In this document: positions 49,101-50,945 of the stretch, piece after piece | How the letters are laid out: each line of letters begins with the position of its first letter | Numbering within the stretch: position 1 is the stretch's first letter | The notes under the pieces: generated by a model | Told to the model about the DNA's origin: nothing | What the model saw: only the letters and a program-made list of their open reading frames with translations | The model's database searches: none | NCBI GenBank assembly: GCA_026419785.1 | Contig: JAODTK010004265.1 | Location: forward strand, 102,187 to 166,186 | Reading direction: 5' to 3' | Origin: Sclerodactyla briareus | Lineage: Eukaryota; Echinodermata; Holothuroidea; Dendrochirotida; Sclerodactylidae | Length of the DNA: 64,000 nucleotides | Translations under genes and position numbers: made by a program

Positions 49101-49887
49101 ACTGTACTACAAAAGGCATGTCGCACTATATAACAATGGTAATTGTTAATATTAATATTACTATCTATATAATAAATAGATATGGAGTAGTATTTTTATG
49201 GCCATATCATATTTCCTTGGTCATGCATGGGAACCAGTCCTGCATCGGCCACTATCACCTGGATGTCATATTGAGATTGACTGTCTGGTTCAAAGACCTC
49301 CCATAGATATGGGCTGTCTGTAATATAATTCAAGCTCACATTCAGAGAACTTTATCGAACCTAGCTCTTTTGGCCTATGAACGCCAAGCTGTATCCTAGT
49401 GCTATAAATCCATGCGATGCTGAATTGCCGATTGCCAATTGGAGTTTGCGTAACTGCCAGACGTTTGCCACATGGGGTTGGTGCAGGGTCAAATATTGGG
49501 TATTTTCCACATTTTGACAAATTCTGCCACACCGTCTGTTCCAAGTGCCCCATAGCTGTGGAAGAAAGGTGTGGGTTACTAGTTCAATGAATTGAAGAAA
49601 CTACAACGGAGATCAATTTCAAAGCTATTGTTTTGTTTTTTGTTCTTTATTTTCCCCACAGAAAGTCAATTAAAGGATGGAGCACCAGGGAATGGTCCAC
49701 TACCACATCACAGACCGCACAATGCTCCTGGGCTTGCCATCTTTGGTAAAAAAAAAAAAAAAAACCCTAGAGCGGGCGAAAGGCCACCTACCAGATTGAG
49801 GACTACTCTGTTAGCCAGACCAGCCTTGAACAGGTCTTCCTCAACTTTGCCAGGATGCAGCGGGAGGAGGAACTACCCATCGCATAG
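6771..49887 (+). CDS. ABC transporter subfamily A gene, ABCA3-like (whole span, 18 coding blocks)
   Basis: This is a full-size ABCA transporter with the order TMD1-NBD1-linker-TMD2-NBD2. Members of this family use ATP to move phospholipids or sterols across or out of membranes; ABCA3 does so into lamellar-body-like organelles. ABCA3 is favoured over ABCA1 by [14 protein letters not shown] in TMD1, the start [23 protein letters not shown] in TMD2, and the MVHYHI phrase in the last block. About 4.8 kb of coding sequence is recovered. Not found: part of luminal domain 1, the TMD1-NBD1 linker and a short helical segment of NBD1. Most block edges carry AG/GT splice sites and the final TAG stop is in place. 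Most blocks need one or more single-base frame changes to read through. Noise in the sequence is the likelier cause; a recent pseudogene is the alternative. Confidence 0.9.
7144..7964. other. Intron sequence, no feature recognised
   Basis: This is the first part of the large intron or introns between coding block 1 and block 2. I see no coding match here. A segment of luminal domain 1 expected by comparison with human ABCA3 is missing, and it could be here or in the repeats downstream. Confidence 0.4.
7965..9625. repeat. Tandem array, ~610-bp unit, about 2.7 copies
   Basis: The anchor 'attatatcacaatgg' recurs at about 8030, 8648 and (as attatatagcaatgg) 9247, giving spacings near 617 and 602 bp. 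Each unit repeats the order: cttcgcagatattcaatt, ttttgacccctaagtga, tgtgatacatccactcctag, gaacatcccatgttatt, ccccttgtaactaccaa. Half-units also resemble each other, so an older ~300-bp repeat probably doubled first. Single-base indels between copies are frequent. Non-coding; intronic. Confidence 0.75.
9630..10110. repeat. Two diverged copies of a ~290-bp repeat
   Basis: The phrase 'tatgcaaattagtc' at about 9651 recurs at about 9943. After each come a proline-codon-like C-rich phrase, then 'ttcacaaagtttt' or 'ttcaccaagtttc', and 'aatcct'. This is a diverged tandem duplication with no coding match. Confidence 0.5.
10120..10400 (-). repeat. Dispersed repeat, family B (reverse copy)
   Basis: This is the reverse counterpart of the heads at 10728, 11170 and 12370. 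It resembles 3860-4165: both contain 'gagggcagca' or 'agggcagca', then 'actcgagatttt' or 'catttgagatttc', and 'tcaaatcgctaaagtgtt' against 'tcaatcggataaagcgtt'. Its inner end (10369-10395) forms an inverted repeat with 10741-10766. Confidence 0.6.
10728..10895 (+). repeat. Dispersed repeat, family B (head only, CCG-rich)
   Basis: A short forward copy. It has 'taagtgttcagggatattatgg', then a CCG/CGG-rich block of about 100 bp (10780-10855), then 'gaaactttaggcgctagcg'. The same order appears at 11185-11300 and 12378-12485. The CCG block can form strong secondary structure. The tail present in the longer copies is missing. Confidence 0.6.
11170..11850 (+). repeat. Dispersed repeat, family B (full copy with ~105-bp tandem tail)
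   Basis: The head is 'cactggaagtgtccgggg' followed by a CCG-rich block (11225-11280) and 'gaaactttaggcgtta'. The tail repeats roughly every 105 bp: 'gaaacttggtggg', 'ggactatagttgatccc', 'ggtcatttcaaggtca', 'gaggtcaaatttgcga'. The copy at 12370-13013 has the same order. The tail contains AGGTCA-type hexamers. Confidence 0.7.
12370..13013 (+). repeat. Dispersed repeat, family B (full copy with ~105-bp tandem tail)
   Basis: A second forward copy: 'gcgacactggaagtgtccgggg' head, a CCG block (12418-12460), 'actttaggcattagcg', then about four tail units with 'gaaacttggtgggtaggga' and 'ggtcatcggaggtcaaa'. It ends abruptly at about 13013, where the reverse-transcriptase-like fragment begins. AGGTCA hexamers at 12770 and 12780 form a direct repeat with a 4-base spacer. 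Confidence 0.7.
13020..13150 (+). pseudogene. Possible non-LTR (LINE) reverse transcriptase scrap
   Basis: One open frame reads GSIL near 13020 and then [14 protein letters not shown] near 13098-13140. YADDT preceded by a His two residues earlier is the catalytic core of CR1/L2-type LINE reverse transcriptases, which also carry a G-S-x-L-G-P phrase upstream. The spacing is shorter than usual and the G-P is absent. No other domains are nearby, so this is at best a short dead fragment and may be chance. Confidence 0.3.
13374..13591 (+). CDS. ABCA3-like coding block 2: luminal domain 1
   Basis: The block follows an acceptor 'taatgtag|cc' and reads [19 protein letters not shown], then, in another frame, [20 protein letters not shown]. 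Human ABCA3 has the same layout: a YHLRFSYT strand, then WHTTSLFPLF, then PGPREPTSP. A donor AA|GTAGTT at 13592 fits. The domain lies on the luminal or extracellular side between TM1 and TM2. At least one frame change separates the halves. The family match is moderate, as expected for this fast-evolving domain. Confidence 0.65.
14165..14421 (+). CDS. ABCA3-like coding block 3: end of luminal domain 1 and second TM helix
   Basis: After the acceptor 'attgcctcag|ac' the block reads [16 protein letters not shown], the counterpart of IREGFLAVQHAVDRA in human ABCA3. Next come PAYKGDF, then in a shifted frame IAVKDTLPL and [14 protein letters not shown], then KRLK in a third frame. These match the end of the luminal domain, TM2, and the cytoplasmic VQEKERRLKE lead. 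A strong donor GTAAGT follows at 14422. At least three frame changes are needed. Confidence 0.85.
14422..15499. other. Intron sequence with a short dispersed repeat
   Basis: No coding match. A segment at 14655-14770 resembles 17665-17760: both have 'cagtgac' + 'tggta', then 'ggggtgggtg', then 'ttcaag.atttg'. They are two copies of a small unclassified dispersed repeat. The rest is unremarkable. Confidence 0.45.
15500..15830 (+). repeat. Left member of a distant inverted pair, with hairpin core
   Basis: This segment matches the reverse complement of 51220-51550. Shared phrases are 'cagtaaataagcagctaggg', 'taacttattgc', 'aaattgcattgcg' and 'aaattcagagtcgaga'. Its core (about 15562-15640) is an inverted repeat: 'gtcgagacctttgaatttag' on one side pairs with 'ctaaattcagagtcgaga' on the other, around a 'gaggcgcagcgga' loop. 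It lies in the intron before coding block 4. It is probably one end or a short copy of a transposable element; class unknown. Confidence 0.7.
15831..17182. other. Intron sequence, no gene recognised
   Basis: A 99-codon minus-strand frame (15774-16073) overlaps the repeat and shows no family resemblance. Between about 16310 and 16640 two diverged copies of a ~240-bp segment occur ('tgaggagttattgtccttcaaggttt' against 'tggggagttattgcccttcaaagttt' types). Otherwise nothing stands out. Confidence 0.4.
17183..17412 (+). CDS. ABCA3-like coding block 4: TMD1 helices 3-4
   Basis: The acceptor is 'cgtcaacag|gg'. The block reads [17 protein letters not shown] and, after one frame change near 17265, [20 protein letters not shown] and STFFKK. 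Human ABCA3 has MRMMGLSSWLHWSAWF and later [20 protein letters not shown]. The donor AAG|GTTGGT follows at 17413. The first phrase is the cytoplasmic coupling region that distinguishes ABCA3 (WLHW) from ABCA1; the rest is two hydrophobic helices. Confidence 0.92.
17413..18831. other. Intron sequence around a 20-bp minisatellite
   Basis: No coding match. It contains the second copy of the small dispersed repeat (17665-17760), the 20-bp minisatellite at 17806-17935, and a G run near 18575. The 177-codon minus-strand frame 17661-18194 is an artefact of that array. Confidence 0.5.
17806..17935. repeat. Minisatellite, 20-bp unit
   Basis: The unit 'tgtatttgtgtagtttgatc' repeats about 6.5 times, nearly perfectly except for the first copy. 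Near identity means recent expansion, unlike the old arrays elsewhere in this gene. It is intronic. Confidence 0.95.
18832..19006 (+). CDS. ABCA3-like coding block 5: TMD1 helix 5 region
   Basis: The acceptor is 'tgtttcag|cc'. The block reads SSTAALGG, then in other frames [20 protein letters not shown], then [16 protein letters not shown]. Human ABCA3 shows AAAFGGFLYFFTYIPYFF and later NVAMAMGAQLIGKFEAKG. It ends at a perfect donor ACAG|GTGAGG, and the split Gly codon joins cleanly to block 6. At least two frame changes occur. Confidence 0.9.
19208..19455. repeat. Diverged minisatellite, ~40-bp unit
   Basis: About six copies of a unit like 'ggtatcgttagcatagca' + 'aaggaagacacatagagctg'. Copies differ by substitutions and indels. 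It lies in the short intron between coding blocks 5 and 6. Confidence 0.75.
19534..19714 (+). CDS. ABCA3-like coding block 6: end of TMD1
   Basis: The acceptor is 'ccttcattcag|gt'. The block reads [13 protein letters not shown], then [19 protein letters not shown], a hydrophobic helix, and [18 protein letters not shown]. Human ABCA3 has GMGIQWRDLLSPV, then [20 protein letters not shown] and AVFPGQFGVPQPWYFFIM. The donor ATG|GTGAGC follows. One frame change after SSPV and an in-frame TGA just before GVFP interrupt it. Confidence 0.93.
19715..24706. other. Long intron, expected linker exon not found
   Basis: A PSYW-type end of TMD1 and the linker to NBD1 (about 60 residues in human ABCA3) should lie between 19715 and 27279, but I cannot find them. 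There are C and G runs at 22285-22350, and a 132-codon + frame at 22570-22968 with no family resemblance. The stretch 22240-23650 is C-rich on the + strand compared with its surroundings. Confidence 0.4.
24715..25685. mobile_element. hAT-like MITE (971 bp) with 8-bp target duplication and ACTCGG sub-terminal arrays
   Basis: The left end begins CAGTGTTGG and the right end is its exact inverse CCAACACTG. The 8-bp sequence TTGCTCAC flanks both ends perfectly (24707-24714 and 25686-25693). Inside each end lies a run of variants of the hexamer ACTCGG (about 24725-24890 and 25547-25675) in opposite orientation overall, as expected for hAT sub-terminal transposase-binding repeats. No transposase frame is present. 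The middle is AT-rich. The perfect duplication suggests a fairly recent insertion into the long ABCA3-like intron. Confidence 0.92.
25694..27279. other. Intron sequence, no feature recognised
   Basis: No coding match. This is the last place where the missing TMD1-NBD1 linker exon could be. There are short homopolymer runs near 25864 and 26030-26060. Nothing else can be supported. Confidence 0.4.
27280..27554 (+). CDS. ABCA3-like coding block 7: NBD1 Walker A and Q-loop
   Basis: The acceptor is 'ccaccag|gg'. The block reads [12 protein letters not shown], then LLGHNG, with AGKTTT one frame away (Walker A, 27360-27390), then [11 protein letters not shown], then [11 protein letters not shown] (Q-loop), then VHEHLYFFA. 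Human ABCA3 reads LNLYEGQITVLLGHNGAG, then [20 protein letters not shown]. NBD1 binds ATP between Walker A here and the signature in block 8. The donor GCA|GTGAGT follows. At least three frame changes. The Walker A lysine is encoded. Confidence 0.93.
27600..28140. repeat. GGGCCC-rich repeat, family D (partial array)
   Basis: The segment shares 'ttggaccctgggcc', 'atatggaataccgcaa', 'cgcctacaaattttg' and 'gtcataa' phrases with the larger array at 46985-48230. The overlapping open frames (27464-27784 and 27559-27876) are repeat sequence past the donor of coding block 7, not gene. Confidence 0.65.
28380..29720. repeat. Tandem array, family C, ~305-bp unit, about 4.5 copies
   Basis: The anchor 'catacttggtatgtgtgttcc' recurs at about 28440, 28746, 29050, 29371 and 29581. 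Each unit carries 'catgaacc.tattgttttgg', 'gaggtca' hexamers, 'aaaaccttgtaaacacg', 'tccagaatggttggt', 'atggggagtaca' and 'gaattttggtcg'. A GT-rich stretch precedes it (28345-28385). Three AGGTCA hexamers with 4-base spacers lie at 28502-28527. Related blocks: 30080-30290, 34280-35260 and 36440-36680. Confidence 0.8.
30452..30577 (+). CDS. ABCA3-like coding block 8: NBD1 signature motif
   Basis: The block reads [12 protein letters not shown], the ABC signature (LSGG) of NBD1, then IALI-type residues, ending at the donor CAAG|GTGAGC. Human ABCA3 reads FLSGGMRRKLSIGIALIAG. Upstream, a shifted frame gives LEDRDHHDQ, matching the GLEDK phrase. The 5' edge is uncertain (acceptor near 30450-30465). 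A short segment between LYFFA of block 7 and here, about 20 residues, is not found. Confidence 0.85.
31117..31323 (+). CDS. ABCA3-like coding block 9: NBD1 D-loop, H-loop and end
   Basis: The acceptor is 'cttcttcccag|at'. The PTSGMEP phrase follows the Walker B position (the Asp-Glu codons are disturbed), and then come [16 protein letters not shown] (H-loop His) and [14 protein letters not shown]. Human ABCA3 reads DEPTSGMDAIS, then IVLTTHFMDEADLLG and IAIMAKGELQCCG. It ends in KKIWG-like residues at TGG|GTATGT, and the split codon joins to GVGYHMT of block 10. At least three frame changes. Confidence 0.92.
31940..32420. repeat. Tandem duplication, ~240-bp unit, two copies
   Basis: The phrases 'ggggtgctcattcgtaatagac' and 'agggtgctcattgtaagagac' start the two copies. 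Both continue with 'aggggaaatgg.tggaaat', 'agtaccaaaa', 'gacatcttctt', 'caattggctgaa', 'aatcgtctagta'. It is intronic, between coding blocks 9 and 10. Confidence 0.8.
32745..32997 (+). CDS. ABCA3-like coding block 10: region after NBD1
   Basis: The acceptor is 'ttttactgcag|gc'. The block reads [37 protein letters not shown], then in another frame ELSFILPRG, then RKWEMGVDT and STTMEDVFL. Human ABCA3 has [33 protein letters not shown]-like residues and ITTMEEVFL. This regulatory segment links NBD1 to TMD2. The donor TTGA|GTAAGA follows. At least two frame changes. Confidence 0.93.
33430..34150. repeat. Diverged repeat array, family R2 (second copy)
   Basis: It shares 'gcttgttag.aagat.acaaatgaacc' and 'gtgctatggtg' with 4570-4625, and 'gaacctggtgg.tgg.ttgtttacctttagttt' with 4876-4905. 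It also has the 'cattcccatttccacaaaact' tail seen at about 5640. Related to 36010-36460. Intronic. Confidence 0.65.
34280..35260. repeat. Diverged array, family C (second block)
   Basis: Units contain 'ccccattatgagtacatgatccctattgt', 'gaggtcaacataggtcaaag' and 'aattttagtctggtaacac' types, matching the 28380-29720 array with more divergence. AGGTCA hexamers occur at 34754-34772. No coding match. Confidence 0.6.
35615..35682. repeat. GT-rich microsatellite
   Basis: Interrupted (GT)n with GC and GG variants. It sits at the head of the R2-type repeat that follows, as the GT-rich stretch does at 4360-4400. Frames through it on both strands (35532-36097) are not genes. Confidence 0.85.
36010..36680. 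repeat. Mixed repeat block (R2 then family C)
   Basis: From 36090 it matches 4370-4625: 'tctcttagcaggatttc.acaaa', 'tgggcgcaaagtgtcattaatt', 'gctcgttagcaacattgccc'. From about 36460 it has 'gctcatacttgtaagtgggttccct' of family C. The two families therefore neighbour each other here and may be parts of one larger dispersed unit. Confidence 0.6.
37570..37943 (+). CDS. ABCA3-like coding block 11: first helix of TMD2 and start of luminal domain 2
   Basis: The acceptor is 'taccccgcag|ac'. One frame gives CLYWQQY and the next gives [18 protein letters not shown], which corresponds to [20 protein letters not shown] in human ABCA3. Further on, SPF followed one frame away by [15 protein letters not shown] is like the LTLGEYGRTVVPFS phrase. 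The last ~80 bases are open as [16 protein letters not shown], ending at AACT|GTGAGT. At least two frame changes. The luminal part is weakly conserved, so details there are less sure. Confidence 0.85.
38020..38320. repeat. Diverged minisatellite, ~42-bp unit
   Basis: About seven copies of a unit like 'atgctgacaactttggcatt' + 'tgagcttgcttcaa'. It lies in the short intron between coding blocks 11 and 12. Confidence 0.75.
38687..39494 (+). CDS. ABCA3-like coding block 12: TMD2 core (large exon)
   Basis: This is the longest coding block. It starts [12 protein letters not shown] (human FNNQAYHSPATA) and continues with [30 protein letters not shown] (human VQFVSGVHVASF), [12 protein letters not shown] (human LLVVFKAFDVRAF), [29 protein letters not shown], and finally [16 protein letters not shown] and MQFCKES. 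These are the end of luminal domain 2 and several TM helices. At least five frame changes. The 5' edge is uncertain (AG at 38685-38686). The donor GAG|GTTTAA gives a split codon that joins to DFKFQENY of block 13. Confidence 0.93.
39495..40962. other. Intron sequence with two overlapping open frames of unknown meaning
   Basis: Between 39908 and 40580 there is a 146-codon frame on + and an 81-codon frame on -, neither resembling a family I know. A G run lies at 40689-40702. No repeat partner was noticed inside the window. Confidence 0.35.
40963..41176 (+). CDS. ABCA3-like coding block 13: last TM helix of TMD2
   Basis: The acceptor follows a long T-run: 'catgtttgcacag|at'. The block reads [17 protein letters not shown] (human YQENFYAWSAPGVGR), passes through residues spread over two frames, and ends [16 protein letters not shown] (human ETNLLQRLRGILCALRRR) and DGEESS. 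This is the last TM helix and the basic cytoplasmic exit. The donor GAG|GTGAAG follows. At least two frame changes. Confidence 0.92.
42422..42738 (+). CDS. ABCA3-like coding block 14: NBD2 start with altered Walker A
   Basis: The acceptor is 'ctctcatcag|ga'. The block reads [21 protein letters not shown], then in shifted frames [16 protein letters not shown] and LTGDE, then in another frame [10 protein letters not shown]-like residues (human GDAFVGGHRI). The Walker A codons at 42615-42638 give T-E-A-G-H-T-S-T where N-G-A-G-K-T is expected. The invariant lysine is read as histidine by a CAT codon, and two neighbours are also changed. Two possible ends exist (42723 or 42738); an earlier GTGAGC at 42675 would cut the conserved GDAF region. 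At least four frame changes. Confidence 0.88.
42739..43485. other. Intron sequence, no gene
   Basis: A C/T-rich stretch with loose internal similarity ('actatatcacattctggcac', 'tactggcccctcca' and 'tactggccactcaa' types). A small palindrome pairs 'taccaggtaga' (43041) with 'tctacctggta' (43118). Nothing else supported. Confidence 0.4.
43486..43664 (+). CDS. ABCA3-like coding block 15: NBD2 Q-loop and helical subdomain
   Basis: The acceptor is 'catgctcacag|ag'. The block reads [20 protein letters not shown] and LFMYA, then one frame change, then [11 protein letters not shown]. Human ABCA3 reads [29 protein letters not shown] and LLLEPHANK. The Q-loop glutamine is present. The donor ACAG|GTGAAG follows at 43665. 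The last ~30 coding bases and this donor are the seed of the minisatellite that follows. Confidence 0.94.
43636..44395 (+). repeat. Exon-derived minisatellite, ~75-bp unit, about 10 copies, each with a splice-donor position
   Basis: Each unit joins the last ~30 bases of coding block 15 (HADKQVKALQ codons) to the first ~45 bases of the following intron ('gtgagtcccattgtggtac' + 'tccacataagcag'). Donor positions fall at about 43665, 43739, 43816, 43891, 43973, 44048, 44123, 44196, 44270 and 44339. GTGAGT survives in copies 2, 3, 4 and 8; the authentic exon (copy 1) has GTGAAG; others read TTGAGT, GGGAGT, GCGAGT or GTAATC. The array therefore arose by tandem duplication across an exon-intron boundary. 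Confidence 0.92.
44396..45157. other. Intron sequence, no gene
   Basis: Unique-looking AT-rich sequence. Three mentions of 'gaatattca' or 'atgaatattca' occur between 44930 and 45140. No coding match. Confidence 0.4.
45158..45333 (+). CDS. ABCA3-like coding block 16: NBD2 signature, Walker B and H-loop
   Basis: The acceptor is 'tactcttgcag|tg'. The block gives an SGG-TKR signature split by one base, then LLDEPST (Walker B with catalytic Glu), [19 protein letters not shown], then IVLTSH (H-loop His). Human ABCA3 reads YSGGNKRKLS, IFLDEPSTGMDPVARRLLW and IIITSHS. It ends at CACAG|GTAACT. At least three frame changes. Walker B and the H-loop residue are intact, in contrast with the altered Walker A of block 14. 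Confidence 0.92.
45395..45740 (+). repeat. tRNA-derived SINE, copy 1
   Basis: An RNA polymerase III A box TAGCTCAGTCGG (45400-45411) and a B-box-like GAGTTTTGATCC (45438-45449) form a tRNA-like head. A body of ~270 bp follows, ending 'caccattgaccagggg' then a T run. The body matches the copy at 48795-49100 ('gaacctctgagagg', 'agtgcgctgattac.gcag', 'tgtgatgaa', 'gtcaccattgaccagg'). No cloverleaf closes, so it is not a tRNA gene. Intronic, same strand as the gene. Confidence 0.88.
46173..46372 (+). CDS. ABCA3-like coding block 17: after the NBD2 H-loop
   Basis: The acceptor is 'ctttggggcaag|ca'. One frame, shifted by a base at the start, gives [14 protein letters not shown], then in another frame [15 protein letters not shown], then YLLIRL-like residues and [13 protein letters not shown]. 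Human ABCA3 reads [35 protein letters not shown] and YSLRAKV. A C run (46319-46328) falls inside. The donor AAAG|GTAAAC follows. Confidence 0.94.
46373..46984. other. Intron sequence, no gene
   Basis: No coding match. There is a short CCTGCCTG-type simple repeat at 46798-46830. Nothing else supported. Confidence 0.4.
46985..48230. repeat. Tandem array, family D (GGGCCC-rich)
   Basis: The anchor 'gtcataat.atggtctaacagccgtac' recurs at about 47045, 47333, 47475, 47755, 47905 and 48117, with spacings that roughly alternate between ~285 and ~145. Units include 'gggcccaagggccca', 'tgaaatactgcaaaa', 'tgtatctcctacaaatttt' and 'gtgctgatgttcgg'. The same family occurs at 27600-28140. Diverged and non-coding. 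Confidence 0.75.
48795..49100 (+). repeat. tRNA-derived SINE, copy 2
   Basis: The A box CAGCTTAGTCGG (48805-48816) and B-box-like GAGTTTGGATCC (48851-48862) are followed by the same body as copy 1. Shared phrases include 'gggaacctctgagagg', 'caagtgcgctgattacagcag', 'gtcaccattgaccagg'. The two copies share the body order but differ by many substitutions, so the insertions are old. Same strand as the gene, in the last intron. Confidence 0.88.
49662..49887 (+). CDS. ABCA3-like coding block 18: C-terminus and stop
   Basis: The acceptor is 'attttccccacag|aa'. The block gives ESQLKD, then [19 protein letters not shown] in a shifted frame, a run of A, then [20 protein letters not shown] and QREEELPIA with TAG at 49885-49887. 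Human ABCA3 reads [47 protein letters not shown]. The A-run (about 49746-49763) replaces the expected MEKAKEK-type codons. This confirms the gene's 3' end. Confidence 0.95.
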
Positions 49888-50372
49888 TACAGAGTTATAG
49901 AACCAAATCATGGAATAGTGAAACAATATCCGGAGCCCTGTGACAAACACTAGATCCAATCACATTTTTAGGAAGAGTTTTGCAGTTATAGAACCAAATA
50001 AAGGAGCAAATTAGAACTAAAATGTTTTGGAAGTACACATTTTTCGGAGATTCCCATCTCACTTCAGGTAATGAAGTACAAAATTGTGAATAGTCTGTTG
50101 AGTCTTCAATGGCATCAAATACACGCAATCAAAATCATAAAACCTGTAATCAAACATGTATTTTCAAAACATTTTTGTACTAATTTGCTACTTTTTTTGG
50201 GTCTACAACTGCAAAACTCTTCCTAAAATATACAAACACTGAGTTTGTGCTATACAACAACCCTGTTGTATCCCCAGGAATGTGACTGGATCTAGTGTTG
50301 GTCACAGGGCTCCGAATATTCCTTTCACTATTCCATGATTGTGTGATAGTTGTATAGGAATTGTACAGGTGA
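49888..50372 (+). repeat. Foldback (inverted-repeat) element directly after the stop codon
   Basis: The left arm (about 49888-49994) reads 'aatcatggaatagtgaaa', 'ggagccctgtgac.aacacta' and 'aggaagagttttgcagtta'. The right arm (about 50197-50372) is its reverse complement, with an extra ~50-bp insert near 50230-50275. If transcribed it forms a long imperfect hairpin at the start of the 3' UTR. No target duplication was identified, so whether it is a MITE is unsettled. Confidence 0.8.
49997..50002 (+). other. Candidate poly(A) signal AATAAA
   Basis: A canonical AATAAA lies 110 bases past the stop codon, at the inner end of the left foldback arm. It fits a short 3' UTR. No transcript evidence is available here. 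Confidence 0.45.
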
Positions 50373-50564
50373 GTATTGATGACTTTCAATCATTGCAGTA
50401 GTGAATGTATCACTTGTACATGTGTATCAGAATTTGATTGGATTAGGGCTGTTCACATGACACTGACAGGTCAAGGTTAAATAGATCTCTTGTATGAAAG
50501 AAGAAACTATTAATATATAAGATGATGACAACATCAGTTGAAGAGATGCATCATGTGTCACCTG

Positions 50565-50945
50565 ACGTAGTCCGTGACCGGGCCAACTTACCCCCCGGAC
50601 AATACCCTCCGGAAATTTAACCATTGGATAAATACCTCCCGGATTAAGTCCCAAAAGCCGGACACATAAGACCCTTCCCGGGACAAATCCCACCCGGAAA
50701 GTAACCACCCGGACAATCACCCCCGAGACAAATACCCCGCCCCAGGACAACAACCTCCCATACCATTACCCCCCCTGACAATCCCCCCCGAAGATCAAAT
50801 ACCCCCCCAGGACAACAACTCCCAGGACAATTACCCCCCCGGACAATCACCCCCGAAGACATACCCGCCGAGGACAACTACCACCCGGACATTTCCCCCC
50901 CGGGCTAATACCTTAGTGGACGAATACCCCCGGGTATAAATACCA
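50565..50945 (-). repeat. G/C-run minisatellite (reverse orientation)
   Basis: Variants of 'ccggacaa' + 't.acccccc' repeat every ~16-20 bases for about 380 bp. On the minus strand the unit is 'gggggtaattgtccgg'. The array at 59985-60440 is the same unit in the opposite orientation. Frames through it (such as 50427-50877 on -) are low-complexity artefacts. Confidence 0.88.

Noticed and set aside
50427-50877. Glycine/valine-rich minus-strand frames
   Set aside because: They are the G-run minisatellite read in frame.
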